Shown here piece after piece: positions 1 to 10,500 of a stretch of 64,000 nucleotides of DNA. Source of the DNA: Aricia agestis. Lineage: Eukaryota; Arthropoda; Insecta; Lepidoptera; Lycaenidae. Where the stretch lies: assembly GCF_905147365.1 (NCBI RefSeq), contig NC_056410.1, forward strand, positions 5,431,501 through 5,495,500, given 5' to 3'. The notes under the pieces were generated by a model. It made no database searches, was not told where the DNA came from, and was given only the letters and a program-made list of their open reading frames with translations. Every line of letters starts with the position of its first letter. The first letter of the stretch is position 1. The position numbers and the translations under genes are program-made.

Positions 1-530
1 TTTCAGATGAAATTTCTTAATGCATTTACTGAATGATTGAAATTGGAAAATGTTTTATTTCGAAATTGGCACTTCCTGGTAGTGTACATAATGATAAAAT
101 TGATTTTTGTAGATATAACGCAAATAAAGCTGAAAAATGTGACTTCTCTTCTTTTTAGGGTTCCGTAGTTTAAATTCTGCTGTTATTCAGTTCGGCCTTA
201 TGGTATCCAATCACCAATTATCGTCTGTAAAGATATTTTGAACAAAACCTAACACTGCTTGTCTCTTTCAGACGCACACGAATGAAAACGTGTGTTTGTG
301 CGGGATTGTAAGAGCAGCGTTAGTGTTTTAAAATTTATCTCTATCAAGCGACCTGACTTTAGTTATTTATCTCTGAAGGTGTCACGACCGTTTAAATTGC
401 ATGCATTTAAGCGTGAGAAGCTAAGTTCTATCACCTGTGCTACCACGAAGCGATAAAAACGGAGACAGTATCTGATTACGACAGCAACAGTATCCGTCTA
501 CCATCCGTTTTCCGGTAGCTTGAAGGCATA
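1..530. other. AT-rich sequence, no gene seen
   Basis: No repeat boundary, splice-flanked ORF or RNA gene is recognisable. A short phrase near 160 (GGGTTCCGTAG) resembles the start of the dispersed repeat found in full at 8290-8750, but it is too short to call a copy. Confidence 0.5.
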
Positions 531-663
531 GGGCCAGGCTACTACACTGCGTTGTGGCGTCGTATGTCGTATCGCAAAAACAGCCATTGCTGATTGCACA
601 GCAATGTCCCTACATTGTTGTCTTTGCGTTGCGACACCGCGATGCAGTGTTGTGGCATGACCC
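531..663. mobile_element. Short foldback MITE (133 bp)
   Basis: The two ends form an imperfect inverted repeat of about 45 bp: GGGCCAGGCTACTACACTGC on the left and, reverse-complemented, GGGTCATGCCACAACACTGC on the right. ATA lies directly outside both ends (528-530 and 664-666) and may be a 3-bp target duplication, as in PIF/Harbinger-type elements, although those usually duplicate TWA. No coding capacity is present. An ORF on the minus strand runs through it and is an artefact. Confidence 0.6.
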
Positions 664-761
664 ATAGACGTATATAGTCTGCTCCAAGTCAAAAAGTTAA
701 CCAGTCAACAACGCTACTGAAAAGATAAACTCATAAAAAAACTAAATGTCATTTCTAAGCG

Positions 762-890
762 GGCCCCTAGACGAGCAATTTAATTGTTCACGCTTCAATG
801 GGGTTTGGGTAATATTGGCGTCATCTTCAAATCTCGCGGCCACTCACCAAACCAGCATACTATGAAAGAACATATCAAGGGGAGTAAACT
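762..890 (+). repeat. Repeat end, inverted partner at 3640-3794
   Basis: Starts GGCCCCTAGACGAGCAAT. Its reverse complement, diverged and with about 40 extra bases, occurs at about 3640-3794. Shared islands appear in the same order: CTAGACGAGCAAT, TTGGGTAA, TGGCGT, GCGGCCA and ACTAAACCA or ACCAAACCA. It is either one of two solo copies or the left terminal repeat of a roughly 3-kb element (see findings). Confidence 0.45.
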
Positions 891-1017
891 TTATTATGGG
901 GGACATATAGCTAAACTATATCGGAGCCGAGATATTAGGCATTTTAAGTTCGTATTTTCAACTAAAAGTAAATTCAATCATAACATGAATACTTAGTAAA
1001 GTAAAAAAAAATACTGC

Positions 1018-1150
1018 ATTATTTATTAGATTAAAGCCTTCCTCGATAAATGGGCTATCCAAAAAAAAAAGAATTTTTCAAATCGAACAAGCAGTTTCTG
1101 AGATTAGCACTTTCAAACACACAAACACTTCAGCTTCATAATATTAGTAT
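1018..1150 (-). mobile_element. Helitron-like fragment
   Basis: Matches parts of the elements at 13139-13622 and 29446-29730, sharing the phrases CCTTCCTCGATAAATGGGCT, TTTTTCAAATCG and TTTCTGAGATTAGC in the same order. It has no hairpin-CTAG end of its own, so it is an internal or 5' piece. Its orientation follows from those related copies. Confidence 0.5.
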
Positions 1151-1300
1151 ACAGGGTATAACAAAACTAAGTGATAATACTTTAGTGTATGTACTGTGTA
1201 TGAGTCCCGTGTATTAAGTTTACTGTAGAAGTAGTAGCGCTGAAAGAGAATTTTTTTTTCGTTTTTGTATGGGGAAACTCTTTACGCCAGGGCGCTTGCC
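1151..1300 (+). repeat. Fragment of ACAGGGTGTAACAAAA repeat
   Basis: Begins ACAGGGTATAACAAAACTAA. A second copy at 61635-61790 begins ATAGGGTGTAACAAAACTTA and shares the later phrases AGTCCC and TTTTCCCATAC or TTTTTGTATGGG. The terminal sequence resembles Tc1/mariner-type ends, which is an inference. The right side runs into the LINE fragment at 1318. Confidence 0.45.
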
Positions 1301-1317
1301 CATCCAAATCACAAAAA

Positions 1318-2566
1318 AGATTCTTAGCAGACAGAAGCATAAAGGTCGTAGTTGACGGCGAATGCTCGGAAACTCAGTCTGTTGTGATGGTGTCCCGCAG
1401 GGCTGTGTGCTATTGCCTACCTTATTCATACTGCATATCAATGATATGTTACAGACCAACGGCATTCATTACTATGCGGATGATAGTACAGGTGATGTTA
1501 TATATACCGGCTCCCCCAATATTTCTCGGCTAAATGTCATTGAGAGTCGAAACGAACATGTGTCTAAAATAGATAATTCATTGGAGAAAGTCTTTGAATA
1601 GGGTAGACGTAACTTAGGCCAATTCAACCCCGCTAAGATACAAGTCTGCGCGTTCACCGCTAAAAAGTCACCAATGGTCGTACATCCTCGTTTTGAGGGC
1701 ACATCTTTAACCATATCCCCTAGCATTGAAAGACTTGGCGTTAGCATATCGAATGAAGTCCAGTTCCAATATCATGTAGAGGGTAAGGCCAAGTTAGCCT
1801 CGAAGAAGCTTGGTGTTCTCAACCGAGCGAGACAGTACATCAGTCCGGACCAACGCCTACACCTCTACAAGGCGCAGTTTCATCTTCCTACTCCTCCTAT
1901 TTTCTTCTGATTAATTTCGTTCAAGAGATCATATCAAAGGGTTTTCGTGGTTGGATACCGCTGTCGATCCCGGCGATACAGGAGATACAGTGGTGGGAAT
2001 GTGTGGTGGGCCAAAGCCCGTTTAAAAAAAAGAAGCAGGTTCGGCCACATATGGAATATTGTTCTCATCTCTGGGCAGGAGCGCCAAAATACCAACTGCT
2101 CCCTCTGGATCGTATCCAACGAAGGGCCGCTCGAATTGCTGACTACCATAGTGTTTTAAACAGCTTGGACCCCTTGGAATTACGCCGAGATGTAGCTTCA
2201 CTCTGCATCCTCTATCGGTTGTATCACGGGGAGTGCTCTGAGGAATTGTTCGGAATTATACCACCTGCAACTTTTCGCAATCGTCCCACGCGAAAAATAT
2301 TCTATCCTCGCCACCTTGATGAGTGGCAGTCTTCCACCGTGCGTTTCTCGCGTAACTTTCTGTCGCGCACTGTAAAACTCTGTCACCAGCAGTATTTCTG
2401 GACCTATACGACCTGCAAACCTTCAAGAAGAGAGCGTATTCCCTCTTAAAAGGCCGGCAACGCACCTACAGCTCTTCTAATGTTGCGAGTGTCCATGGGC
2501 GACGGTAGTTGCTTTCCATCAGGTGACCCGTTTGCTCGTTTGCCCGCTTATTTTATATAAAAAAAG
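1318..2566 (+). pseudogene. 5'-truncated, broken LINE reverse transcriptase
   Basis: This is the C-terminal half of a non-LTR retrotransposon ORF2. Visible motifs are GVPQGCVL with PTLFILHINDM (about 1389-1450) and the catalytic YADD within HYYADDSTGD (about 1470-1495). A conserved downstream block follows (KLASKKLGVLNRARQY, HMEYCSHLWAGAP, RRAARIADYHSVLNSLDPLE, HLDEWQSSTVRFSRNFLSRTVKL). The frame is destroyed by a shift near 1380, an in-frame TAG at 1599-1601, an insertion at about 1879-2035 and a later shift near 2390. The 3' tail (2447-2566) ends in an A-rich run and is shared with the SINEs listed below. The endonuclease and the N-terminal RT are absent. The clade is uncertain (Jockey- or CR1-like). 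It is a dead copy on the same strand as the host exon. Confidence 0.85.
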
Positions 2567-2690
2567 AATTATCACTTACTTTTGTTATAACCTGTAGATA
2601 TTGATACAAGCATAATAATTATTCATTACAACATTAATTTTTAATTTTAGTTATTCGTACATTTTAGAAGAATGACTTAACCATTCAACA

Positions 2691-2840
2691 TACAGTTCGA
2701 CAAGGCTGTATATGAACGTGGCGAGAAAAGGAACTAACGCTTCTATCATACAAAAAAGTCATTTATGACAGTTCTCCTTTACCAGCAGCGCCCATTGACA
2801 TCATTTACATTTTCATATTTGAAAGTCTTGTCGAACTGTA
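2691..2840. mobile_element. Mariner-type MITE, TA target duplication
   Basis: Perfect 12-bp terminal inverted repeats CAGTTCGACAAG bound a 146-bp element at 2693-2838, and TA lies on both sides (2691-2692 and 2839-2840). The TA duplication and small size fit a non-autonomous Tc1/mariner element. There is no ORF. Confidence 0.8.
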
Positions 2841-3066
2841 CAACTACGCGCCGTCATTTAATGAGTTTTTTAACTATTTATTTTTCTTTTGCAAAAAAAT
2901 GCAAATCCATTTTTTCTCGAATTTCTTGAAGAGGGCCGTTTTGTTTTTTTTATATATATATATTGTGTAAGTAAGTTAATATTCTATACAGTAGTAGTCA
3001 ACATTCCTGCAGCAGCTGTACTTCTATAATGAGCCGAGAAGTAGATTAAAAGCTAGACTGAAAATT

Positions 3067-3125
3067 CTGCCGAAAGGTGGCGTCCAGCGTCATATAGTAT
3101 GACGCTAGACGCCATCTTTCGGCAG
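3067..3125. repeat. 59-nt near-perfect palindrome
   Basis: Arms of 28 nt are separated by a 3-nt centre at 3095-3097. The outer part reads CTGCCGAAAG and CTTTCGGCAG, and two mismatches are present. It may be the core of a foldback MITE. TCATAGTGCACTATGGC, which begins a few bases beyond the right arm, contains a second short palindrome. Confidence 0.75.
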
Positions 3126-3404
3126 GTATGACTCATAGTGCACTATGGCACAGAATATATTATATTATACTACCAAATTATGGCCAAAATTCGCTAAATA
3201 GTGGACATTATATTATGGGAACAACACCCTAGAGTCATTTTACCCACAACACATTAATTTACACAAGAACAATAATTACAATTGCCTAATATTGCACCCG
3301 GCCCTTTGAAAACCACTGTCTAATGAAATACATGAGAAAGAAGTCTCAATTCTGGCTATATTTTAGTCGGACAAGAGTTAAACCCAATGTGAAAATATGT
3401 ATGA

Positions 3405-3450
3405 AAAATTATTCATATTTGACGCGGACGAAGTCGTGGGCAATAGCTAG
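3405..3450 (+). mobile_element. Helitron-like 3' end
   Basis: GCGGACGAAGTCGTGGGCAA followed by TAGCTAGT has the usual lepidopteran Helitron 3' form: a short GC-rich imperfect hairpin, then a CTAG terminus (3447-3450) followed by T. The 5' limit cannot be placed. Confidence 0.5.
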
Positions 3451-3639
3451 TGATAAATATATATCCAACATATTAATATACCCTTTCTACACCTGTTTTT
3501 TAAGGACATCTCCATAAAGTAACGTTAATTACTATTGATTTTGTGAACATAAGGTGCAGAAATAAATATACTAAAATAATTATAGCTCAGCTCCGATATT
3601 ACTTAGAATAATTTTTATTACTAATATATGTTTCTCTAA

Positions 3640-3794
3640 TATAGTGCTACAAAATAGTATTGGTTTAGTCCCTGGCCGCTGGAAAAAAAATAACGCCACA
3701 GGTCCATACAAAGTTACCCAATGCCCTTTATTGAACAGTTTATTGGACAATTGTGATATGTGATATTGCACAATAACATTGCTCGTCTAGGGCC
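3640..3794 (-). repeat. Inverted partner of the repeat at 762
   Basis: Ends in ATTGCTCGTCTAGGGCC, the reverse complement of the left block at 762. The flanks TTCTAAGCG (753-761) and AGCTAAGTC (3795-3803) share a central CTAAG at the same offset, which hints at a 9-bp target duplication around the whole 3-kb block. Confidence 0.45.
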
Positions 3795-3851
3795 AGCTAA
3801 GTCTGGTTCTCAAAATAATGCAGACTATAATATTATTATTATGATTCTTTG

Positions 3852-4000
3852 ATAAGAGAGATGATCTACGCATCGGGTGGGCTGATAAAAAGTCGAATTT
3901 GTCTCTCTCGGTTACGAGAGAATATTCTTCTGTTTAGCCGGCCTGGTTTCCATTAATTCGGTCACCATCAGGGAAACCGATGTGGGAGGCATTATAATCC
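3852..4000 (+). mobile_element. Old tRNA-SINE body remnant
   Basis: Phrases GATGATC..ACGCATCGG.TGGGC, AAAAAGTCG, GCCGGCCTGGTTTCCATTAA, GGTCACC and GAAACCGATGTGGGAG follow the order of the SINE bodies at 41504 and 43934. The tRNA-like head is missing and divergence is high, so this is an older insertion. Confidence 0.65.
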
Positions 4001-4203
4001 GGCCATAGTTATTTTAGCTTGAAAATTTAATGGGATTAGCCCTTATTTCGTAGGCGTTAAAGTTCTCTGTGATAACAGAGTGTAGCCCATGTCATTAATT
4101 ACACCAATAGACCATATTCCTGTCATGAATAGTCATATATCTGTCAAGAGTCTTCGCCGTTTTACAGCTTATGTCTTTCAGAGAGCTTTATGGTTTAGAA
4201 TTA

Positions 4204-4653
4204 GGGGCGATTTCACCAAAGAAACGGAACGCGTTTAGTGCACACTGAACCAGATCTAAACGTGTGTAAACGCGTTTATAACACCGAATTGCATTTCACC
4301 AACATAAACTAAACGCGTTCACAGCAAGTCCGAGTTTTATCTTCTGAACGCCCAATGTTCGCGGTTCACTTCATAAAACCCGTTCAAGTCCTGTCAGTGT
4401 AGTATCATGGCGGATCAGTTTATGTATGGTTTCTTGCTATTTTGCTGATAAAATAACGTGAAAAGGCTCCAAAATGATAAAATCATGTAAAATAATCGCG
4501 TGACGTCACGTGAACTTAGATTTATTAATCGCGATTAAAAGAAGATTGTGGAATCCATTTGAAACAAAACGAGATTTACGTCGCCGCATGATGCGTTCAA
4601 TGGGAACAAAGTTTTAAAAACGAAATTTTATGTGTGATTGGTGAAATCCCACC
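4204..4653. mobile_element. Harbinger-like MITE (450 bp), TTA duplication
   Basis: The left end GGGGCGATTTCACCAA matches the reverse complement of the right end, GGTGGGATTTCACCAA. TTA lies immediately outside both ends (4201-4203 and 4654-4656). A 3-bp TWA duplication with G-rich ends is typical of PIF/Harbinger. The interior is non-coding but holds repeated AACGCGTT-type phrases (AACGCGTTTA, AAACGCGTTC) that may be subterminal transposase-binding repeats. Confidence 0.75.
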
Positions 4654-4659
4654 TTACCT

Positions 4660-5160
4660 CTAAATTATTATTAGTGACCAGTTAATGGAAAAAAGGTAAT
4701 ATGCTGTGTACATTTTCAGAAAATCAGATTTTTTAAACTTACGTACCAATTGGATTTTATGAAAATCACTTCTGTCATAAATCCATTGGCCGTTGCCTGA
4801 CATGTGTCAATTTTTAAAAATCCGACTCCCATATGACGTCAGCTGCGAGGCGCGCGTTTGTTTTATTCGGCCATTTTAATAGCGCTTCCGGTGAAATCTA
4901 TCTCGAATGAGGATTTTGTCTTTTTATCTAGAGCAAGTTTTTGTTCATCAATTTAATAATGTAAGTTTGTATGATAGAATAGACTGGAAATATTATAAAT
5001 TTTAGTGGTATTTTGTTACTTACTTACATAATAATAATAATCTATATCACTGATCTGTGTAATAGTTAATCCAAGTTAAATATTATGTTATCTATCCTTC
5101 TCATTTTATACAAATCACGAGAGGGATGGCATGATATTTAACAAACATATTTTTTTTATT
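4660..5160. other. Unassigned sequence
   Basis: Contains a TGACGTCAG box near 4835 within a more G+C-rich patch (4830-4910), then AT-rich sequence. No ORF, splice-flanked exon or repeat boundary is supported. The CRE-like octamer alone is not evidence of a promoter. Confidence 0.35.
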
Positions 5161-5164
5161 TTTA

Positions 5165-5560
5165 TTAAAGAAGGCAGGTCGCTGTAGCCCTGACGTCACA
5201 GCGACCCATGAGGATCTATCGTGACTCCTTCGCACTAGAGTATCCTCCCCAACCCAATACTGCTCATAAATTGAACGATATGTTGGAGTTGGTGCCACGA
5301 ATTTCCTCTGTGGACGAGTATTCGTGGCGACCAAGGTGCCTGTTCCTGCTCTGTAGTAGAGCAGGGCAGTCGAGGAGAAGGTGAATAGGTGTTTCATCCT
5401 CCTCCTCACAGAAACAAACTTAGGTACAACCGACCCACAAATCTGTGTCTGATATTACTGTAAATTAGCAATAAAAAGGTAATTGACCGCGAGCTGACAG
5501 ATGATTGCTCTTCTTACTTTAGACCACCAGTGGTCAATCTGATGTTCTCAGTTGGGGACA
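5165..5560 (-). pseudogene. LINE ORF2 C-terminal remnant
   Basis: On the minus strand the sequence near 5340-5415 translates as CFCEEEDETPIHLLLDC followed by PALL. This is the Cys/His motif (C-x-C..ETPIH..C) found near the C-terminus of R1/Jockey-type LINE ORF2 proteins. A weak upstream match (ISDTDLW) precedes it. Stops occur on both sides of the motif, so it is dead. It differs from the LINE at 1318 in sequence and strand. The clade is uncertain. Confidence 0.6.
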
Positions 5561-5648
5561 GTTAGATCATTAGCTAGATAGCTAGTAACTACTCACTTCC
5601 TACGTCCATTACGTACAGATTATTCAATGGATATTTCGACGAATCCAT

Positions 5649-5848
5649 ACTAATATTATAAATGCGAAAGTGTGTCTGTGTGTTCGTTACCTCTTCACAC
5701 CCAAACCAAGGAATTGATTTGACTGAAATTCGGTATGGAGATACTTTGAGTCCCGGAGAAGGACATAGGATCCTTTTTATACCGGAAAAATATAATACGG
5801 TTCGTATAAACGAATTTTGGCGCAACGGAGTTGTGGGCGTGATCTCGT
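5649..5848 (+). mobile_element. Lep1-like non-autonomous Helitron, copy 1
   Basis: Starts CCATACTAATATTATAAATG and contains the ordered phrases GCGAAAGTGTGTCTG, TTACCTCTTCAC, GGAGATACTTTGAGTCCCGG and GGACATAGGAT. Near the 3' end is the hairpin GCAACGGAGTTGT, followed by GGGCGTGATCTCGT where intact copies have GGGCGTCATCTAGT. The TC 5' start, terminal hairpin and CTAG 3' end of the family fit Helitrons. The Lep1 name comes from memory and needs a library search. Confidence 0.7.
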
Positions 5849-5859
5849 AAGATCAATAT

Positions 5860-6334
5860 ATTCTTATTTCTTTTATTAGTTAACGGTAATTTATTTGAGT
5901 GATTTCGTAGCTGTGTTCAGTAGACCGAAATGATTATGAACGATTTCATAACATGGTGTTCACGTAATTTTTTGTGAAATGTTTAAATTAACGTTTCAAG
6001 TAGCGCTTTAGATGTGGATGATATACTTTGATAGTCTGAATATTTCTTAGAAATTAGAAAGAATCTATACTTTCACTTAAAGGCGCTCACAAGCTAAGAT
6101 GGATATCCATATAACAACGTGATTGCGAAGATGTCTATATACACAATCTACGTAGATCATGGGCATTGGGCATTCATCGACGAATAATTTGTTTCTCTGT
6201 AATCGTTTAGTGCAAAGGCCGCTTAAGATACCAATAATTACTAGAAGTAATTAGAGAAAATTGCTTTGCTAAGTTCCAAAGACAGACGACACTGTGGGCT
6301 TGTTTTCGTTTTCAAATTGAAGCTGCCATTTACA
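5860..6334. other. AT-rich sequence, no gene seen
   Basis: No repeat boundary, exon or RNA gene is recognisable. Confidence 0.45.
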
Positions 6335-6893
6335 TTAACCCAAGAGCCAGCGACAGCCGGACTTATTCGCCATTTTATAAAAGTTAAAAGTTTACCTGTT
6401 TATTGTTTAAAACCCCTATTAAATATGTAAGGACGAGCAGCATCTATGGTCGATGGAGTTTCGGTCGCGGTTACTCTGTAGTTGCTGGTCGTTCTTACCT
6501 CTTTCAGCTTTTTTTTTTTATGAAATAAGGGGGGCAAACGAGCAAACGGGTCACCTGATGGAAAGTAACTTCCGTCGCCCATGGACACTCGCAGCATCAG
6601 AAGAGCTGCAGGTGCGTTGCCGGCCTTTAAGAGGGAATAGGGTAATAGGGGAGGGTAGGGAAGGGAAGGGAATAGGGGAGGTAGGGAAGGGAATAGGGTA
6701 GGGGATTGGGCCTCCGGTAAACTCACTCACTCGGCGAAACACAACGCAAGCGCTGTTTCACGCCGGTTTTCTGTGAGAACGTGGTATTTCTCCGGTCGAG
6801 CCGGCCCATTCGTGCCGAAGCATGGCTCTCCCACGTATAGATTCAGCTTTCATAAAATGACGAAAGTCTGGCTATCGCTGGCTCCTGGGTTAT
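6335..6893. mobile_element. MITE interrupted by a SINE
   Basis: The left end TAACCCAAGAGCCAGCGACA and the reverse complement of the right end, TAACCCAGGAGCCAGCGATA, continue as an inverted repeat of roughly 45 bp through AGCCGGACTT..CCATTTTATAAAAG. Most of the space between the arms is the SINE at 6512-6840. The original MITE was therefore about 200 bp and predates the SINE. Confidence 0.7.
6512..6840 (-). mobile_element. LINE-tailed SINE, copy 1
   Basis: On the minus strand the order is: a head (TATACGTGGGAGAGCCATGC, GGGCCGGCTCGACCGGAGAA), a conserved middle (CGCCGAGTGAGTGAGTTTAC), a variable run of CCCTATT/CCCTTCC units, a tail nearly identical to the 3' end of the LINE at 1318-2566 (GGCCGGCAACGCACCTGCAG to GTTTGCCCC), and a poly-A (T-run at 6511-6519). 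TTCAGCTTT flanks both sides (about 6504-6512 and 6842-6850), a target duplication from LINE-driven insertion. Confidence 0.8.
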
Positions 6894-8285
6894 AATCTCT
6901 TTGTTTTCAACCCTTTGATTTCAACATGAGAATAATTAAAAATATAATGAAATATTTTATAATTAATAGTGACAACGCGACAGAAGGATTATGTTGGCGT
7001 TTTCCGATCTATATATTTTTACCGCCCATATATTCGGGATAATCCGGGAGTGACAGATGACCGTTGCTTGGTGGCTTGGTATTTTGATCTCGTCACATTT
7101 TTCTTTTTGCATTTTACTTTTTTAAATATGAACAAGGAAATGAACGTAACTCAAAAGCTTTTCATGATTTAAATATCTCGTTAACTTCACATTGATATTG
7201 ATAATATTCAAAACTATCTTTATAGTTTATACTACTCATATTATTATTATTAAACTTTATTATATCTAGTTAGTAGTTGGTAATTGGTATCTACTATCTA
7301 GTATCTAGTCGTACCTAGTAAATATTTTTTTTCGTCCATTTGGAAAAGTGCTCTGCATGAACTCCAAAATACAGTTTCCATATTAAATGGAGGGCGTTTT
7401 AACTTTTCATTTCATTTTTATTTTGTACTGAATAACTTTTGATTTGGACTGTTCCTTATATTCGTATATGTATAATATGAGCGAAGCTCTCAGGATCATC
7501 TGAAGTCTTTAATGATAAGTATTTGTTAAGTATCGTTTTTTTTTTACATACTTATTCTACAAATATTGAACTACAAGGTTTATAGATAGCTGGCCATACC
7601 GTGTATATCAGTTTATGATAGTCTTTAATGTTTTTTTTTATTTTTTTAGATCTTCAAGATTTTTATAGAAAGATGGAGATTGCTGAGAACGATCAGCTAA
7701 TGGGTTTGACACGGGTATTCACCCTGGAGACCAACTCCAGGGTGAATTGTCTGTTGAGTGGACTTAAATTTCACGATCGTGGTTGTCTAAAAGATTATTT
7801 AATTACTATTTAGTTATCGGCAATGTTAGTAATATCCTTAAAATTAAATAAATGAGGACAAGATGAAGGAGGATGATATCCGTGTTATAATAATTTTGAA
7901 AAATCTTTTCTTAATTTGCAGGCAACGTTTGAATTCCAAATGTTCACTGGCTTAAAATATGTCTTAATAATAACGATTGCCTTCTACTGTATCTAAATAA
8001 CGCAAGAGAAAATTCCATTAAAAATTTTTAATGGAAGTGTATCGCGTCTCTAATACCCGGGAAATATGAAGTCGGCTTAATAATAAGTACTTGTGGTTTT
8101 ATAAAACCGCGTTGTGAAGTGAAACTTTTTAACAGACTAGAAAGTAAACAGTCTACAGGTTGTTTTGTCCCGTTCCAATTGATAATATAAGGAAAATTAC
8201 GACACTGGATTCAAATAAAGAAAATCGTTATTTGCAGACGCGTCGGACTAAATTATCGATTAACTAACAAAGAACGCATATAACC
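6894..8285. other. AT-rich sequence with one strong hairpin
   Basis: Mostly unremarkable. A perfect 12-bp stem with a 5-nt loop lies at 7718-7746 (TTCACCCTGGAG / CTCCAGGGTGAA). It sits inside a 61-codon ORF that I do not treat as a gene: it lacks recognisable motifs and its codon content matches background. Confidence 0.45.
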
Positions 8286-8287
8286 TT

Positions 8288-8750
8288 CGTCTACATTCGT
8301 ATTAGGGCGCCGTACCCAAAGGGTAAAAACGGTACATTATATTTTAAAACGTAGTAACGACTTCATTGTCTGTCTCATGTCTGTCTCCAGGCTGTATCTC
8401 AAGAACCGCTCTAGCTAGACTTCTGAAATGTTCACAGAATCTGTATATATTCTGTTGCCGCTATAACAACAAACACTGAAAAAAAATTAGTATTTAAGGG
8501 GGGCTCCCATACAACAAACGTGATTTTGTTCGGCCTTTTTCACTCTATATCTATATTGGCAAGAGGTAGGCACTTGAATTTTTCACACATTCTTTTGTTA
8601 TATGTGTACTTTAATATTTAATAATAATATTAAAATAAAATATACATTTCCCATACAAAAAAAAAACACAATTTTTAGCCTATTTTTGCGCTGTATCGGT
8701 ACAGAACCCTTCGTGCGCGAGTCCGACTCGCACTTGGCCGATTTTTTATC
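8288..8750 (+). repeat. Dispersed repeat ending ACTTGGCCGATTTTT
   Basis: Starts GGGCGCCGTACCCAAAGGGT and holds CAGGCTGTATCTCAAGAACC, GTTGCCGCTATAACAACAAA and GGGGCTCCCATACAACAAAC. It ends AACCCTTCGTGCGCGAGTCC then CGACTCGCACTTGGCCGATT. The unit is common in lepidopteran genomes. Its class is uncertain; it may be a LINE- or SINE-related unit. A related unit with the same end lies at 20564-21077. Confidence 0.6.
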
Positions 8751-8759
8751 TTGCTTTTT

Positions 8760-10500
8760 CATGTGTGACGGTATGCATTTAATCATTTTGTCCTTGATCT
8801 AAAGTTTGGCCAAGCCTAAAATACGCGAGTCTCTACGCTTCTTTTGATACGCTTAGTTATGTTCAGTATTACAGCTCTTGTCTTAAATGTTTTTGTCATC
8901 TTCAAAATTTATTAAAGTTTTAATTAAAACTTAATAACCATTCAATTTTTTGATTATTATTAAAACTTTAATAAATTTTTTCATCAATCTTCAAATCATT
9001 TCATCAAAATCATTTAATGATTTCAAACGAATATTCCTAAAAATGTTCTACTTGTTTAAACAATTAGGTCTTAATCTCAAATATTTATTGTATTAGGTAT
9101 CAATGATTCAGAAACGAAAAAAAAACTTCGGTATTGGTTATGCTACTATTATATTGTTTTATCTGTTCCGTAATAAATTAGTACGCTACGCCAGCTATGC
9201 GGTAATAGAAAATAGCAGAAATTAATATTGATAAATCATCAAAGGACCCACATACATCATGATAACAGATAACGCAAACAATTGGACAGTAATTACCACA
9301 GTATTGATTTTCCATTAGCCACAGACATACATTTTTACAAATGCGAAATATTAATTCATTTTGCCACGGTCCACACCACGACTGTGCTCAAAGGACTACA
9401 AATAAAACGATTTAGGCCAATTCAATTCGAATGTTATTTTTTTTACATAACCTGCTGGCTGCTACACATGGTTAGTAATAAATTATATTTAGAGTTTTAT
9501 AAAGTGTTTAAAATGTAAAAAAAAAATACTTAAATTGCTTTCCTTTTCCATGTCACTTTTGCTACATTTATTTTACACATAGACGCCGATAGATCTTTAT
9601 TGGTTATTGCTAAGTAATAAAGTTGATAAGATGGTGTCGCAATTTGTTGTCCTTGTTTACACGAGCCTTTAAAGTTACAATCGCCTCACGGATGCAAGCC
9701 TTGAGACCAACGTTAGTTCCTCTCGAATCTAAAATTGCTAGGAAAATACCGGCATTTCGCAATACGCATATTACCTGCAACCTCAATATTTGATGACCGG
9801 TCAGTAAAAAGTTGTGTTTGAGCAAATACGTTTACACTTTTATTAGATTACGTCTTATATCCAGTTCCATATTAACATAATAACCTATAAAAAGGCTTGC
9901 TCCACATAATTGCATAAAGATAAGGAAAGTAGGGTCAGCAAAAACGTCACTTAGTTTCTACAAGCGTAATTACCTAGCTCGCCTACATAGTTTTTCTGCG
10001 GTCCGCACCGAATATCCGAGTTGAGCTTAGCCGCGTTGAACAAGAAAGCTAATTTTTCACGGGCATTTTAACACCGAAGTCGTAATAATTACAAAGGAAT
10101 TTCGATCGTGGGAATGCCTACGGATTAACAAAATTTTTACGTTTACCATTATAATAATAAAACAAACATTAAAAGCCCGAATTATCCAGGCGTTATGGAT
10201 GATACGTTTACGGAACGAAATGTAAATATTCATTGTCCGATAAGGTCTTTAACCGTATAACGGAACGCGCCGTTACGTGACGTTTCAAACATGGCGTCGA
10301 CGGCTGATTCGCGATGACACCCGCGGCAAAAACTCTATGGTTTCATTGTGCGAAATGTTTTTACCAAAGATAATAGACTCCTCGTCTACTGTTTCGAATT
10401 TCGAATAAAAAATGTCTGACTCACGTCCGTCATCCGTGAGATGGATCCATTAAAATTTGGTTGTCGGTCACGTCCTATACTCTTCTAATTTGATGTGTTA
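8760..10500. other. AT-rich sequence, no gene seen
   Basis: One AT-rich inverted repeat lies at about 8905-8980 (AAATTTATTAAAGTTTTAAT and its partner). The rest lacks repeat boundaries or exons. A more G+C-rich patch at 10255-10340 contains an ATG that runs into a stop after eight codons. Confidence 0.4.

Noticed and set aside
4490..4515. TGACGTCACGTG as a promoter element
   Set aside because: It lies inside the 450-bp Harbinger-like MITE and has no adjacent exon.
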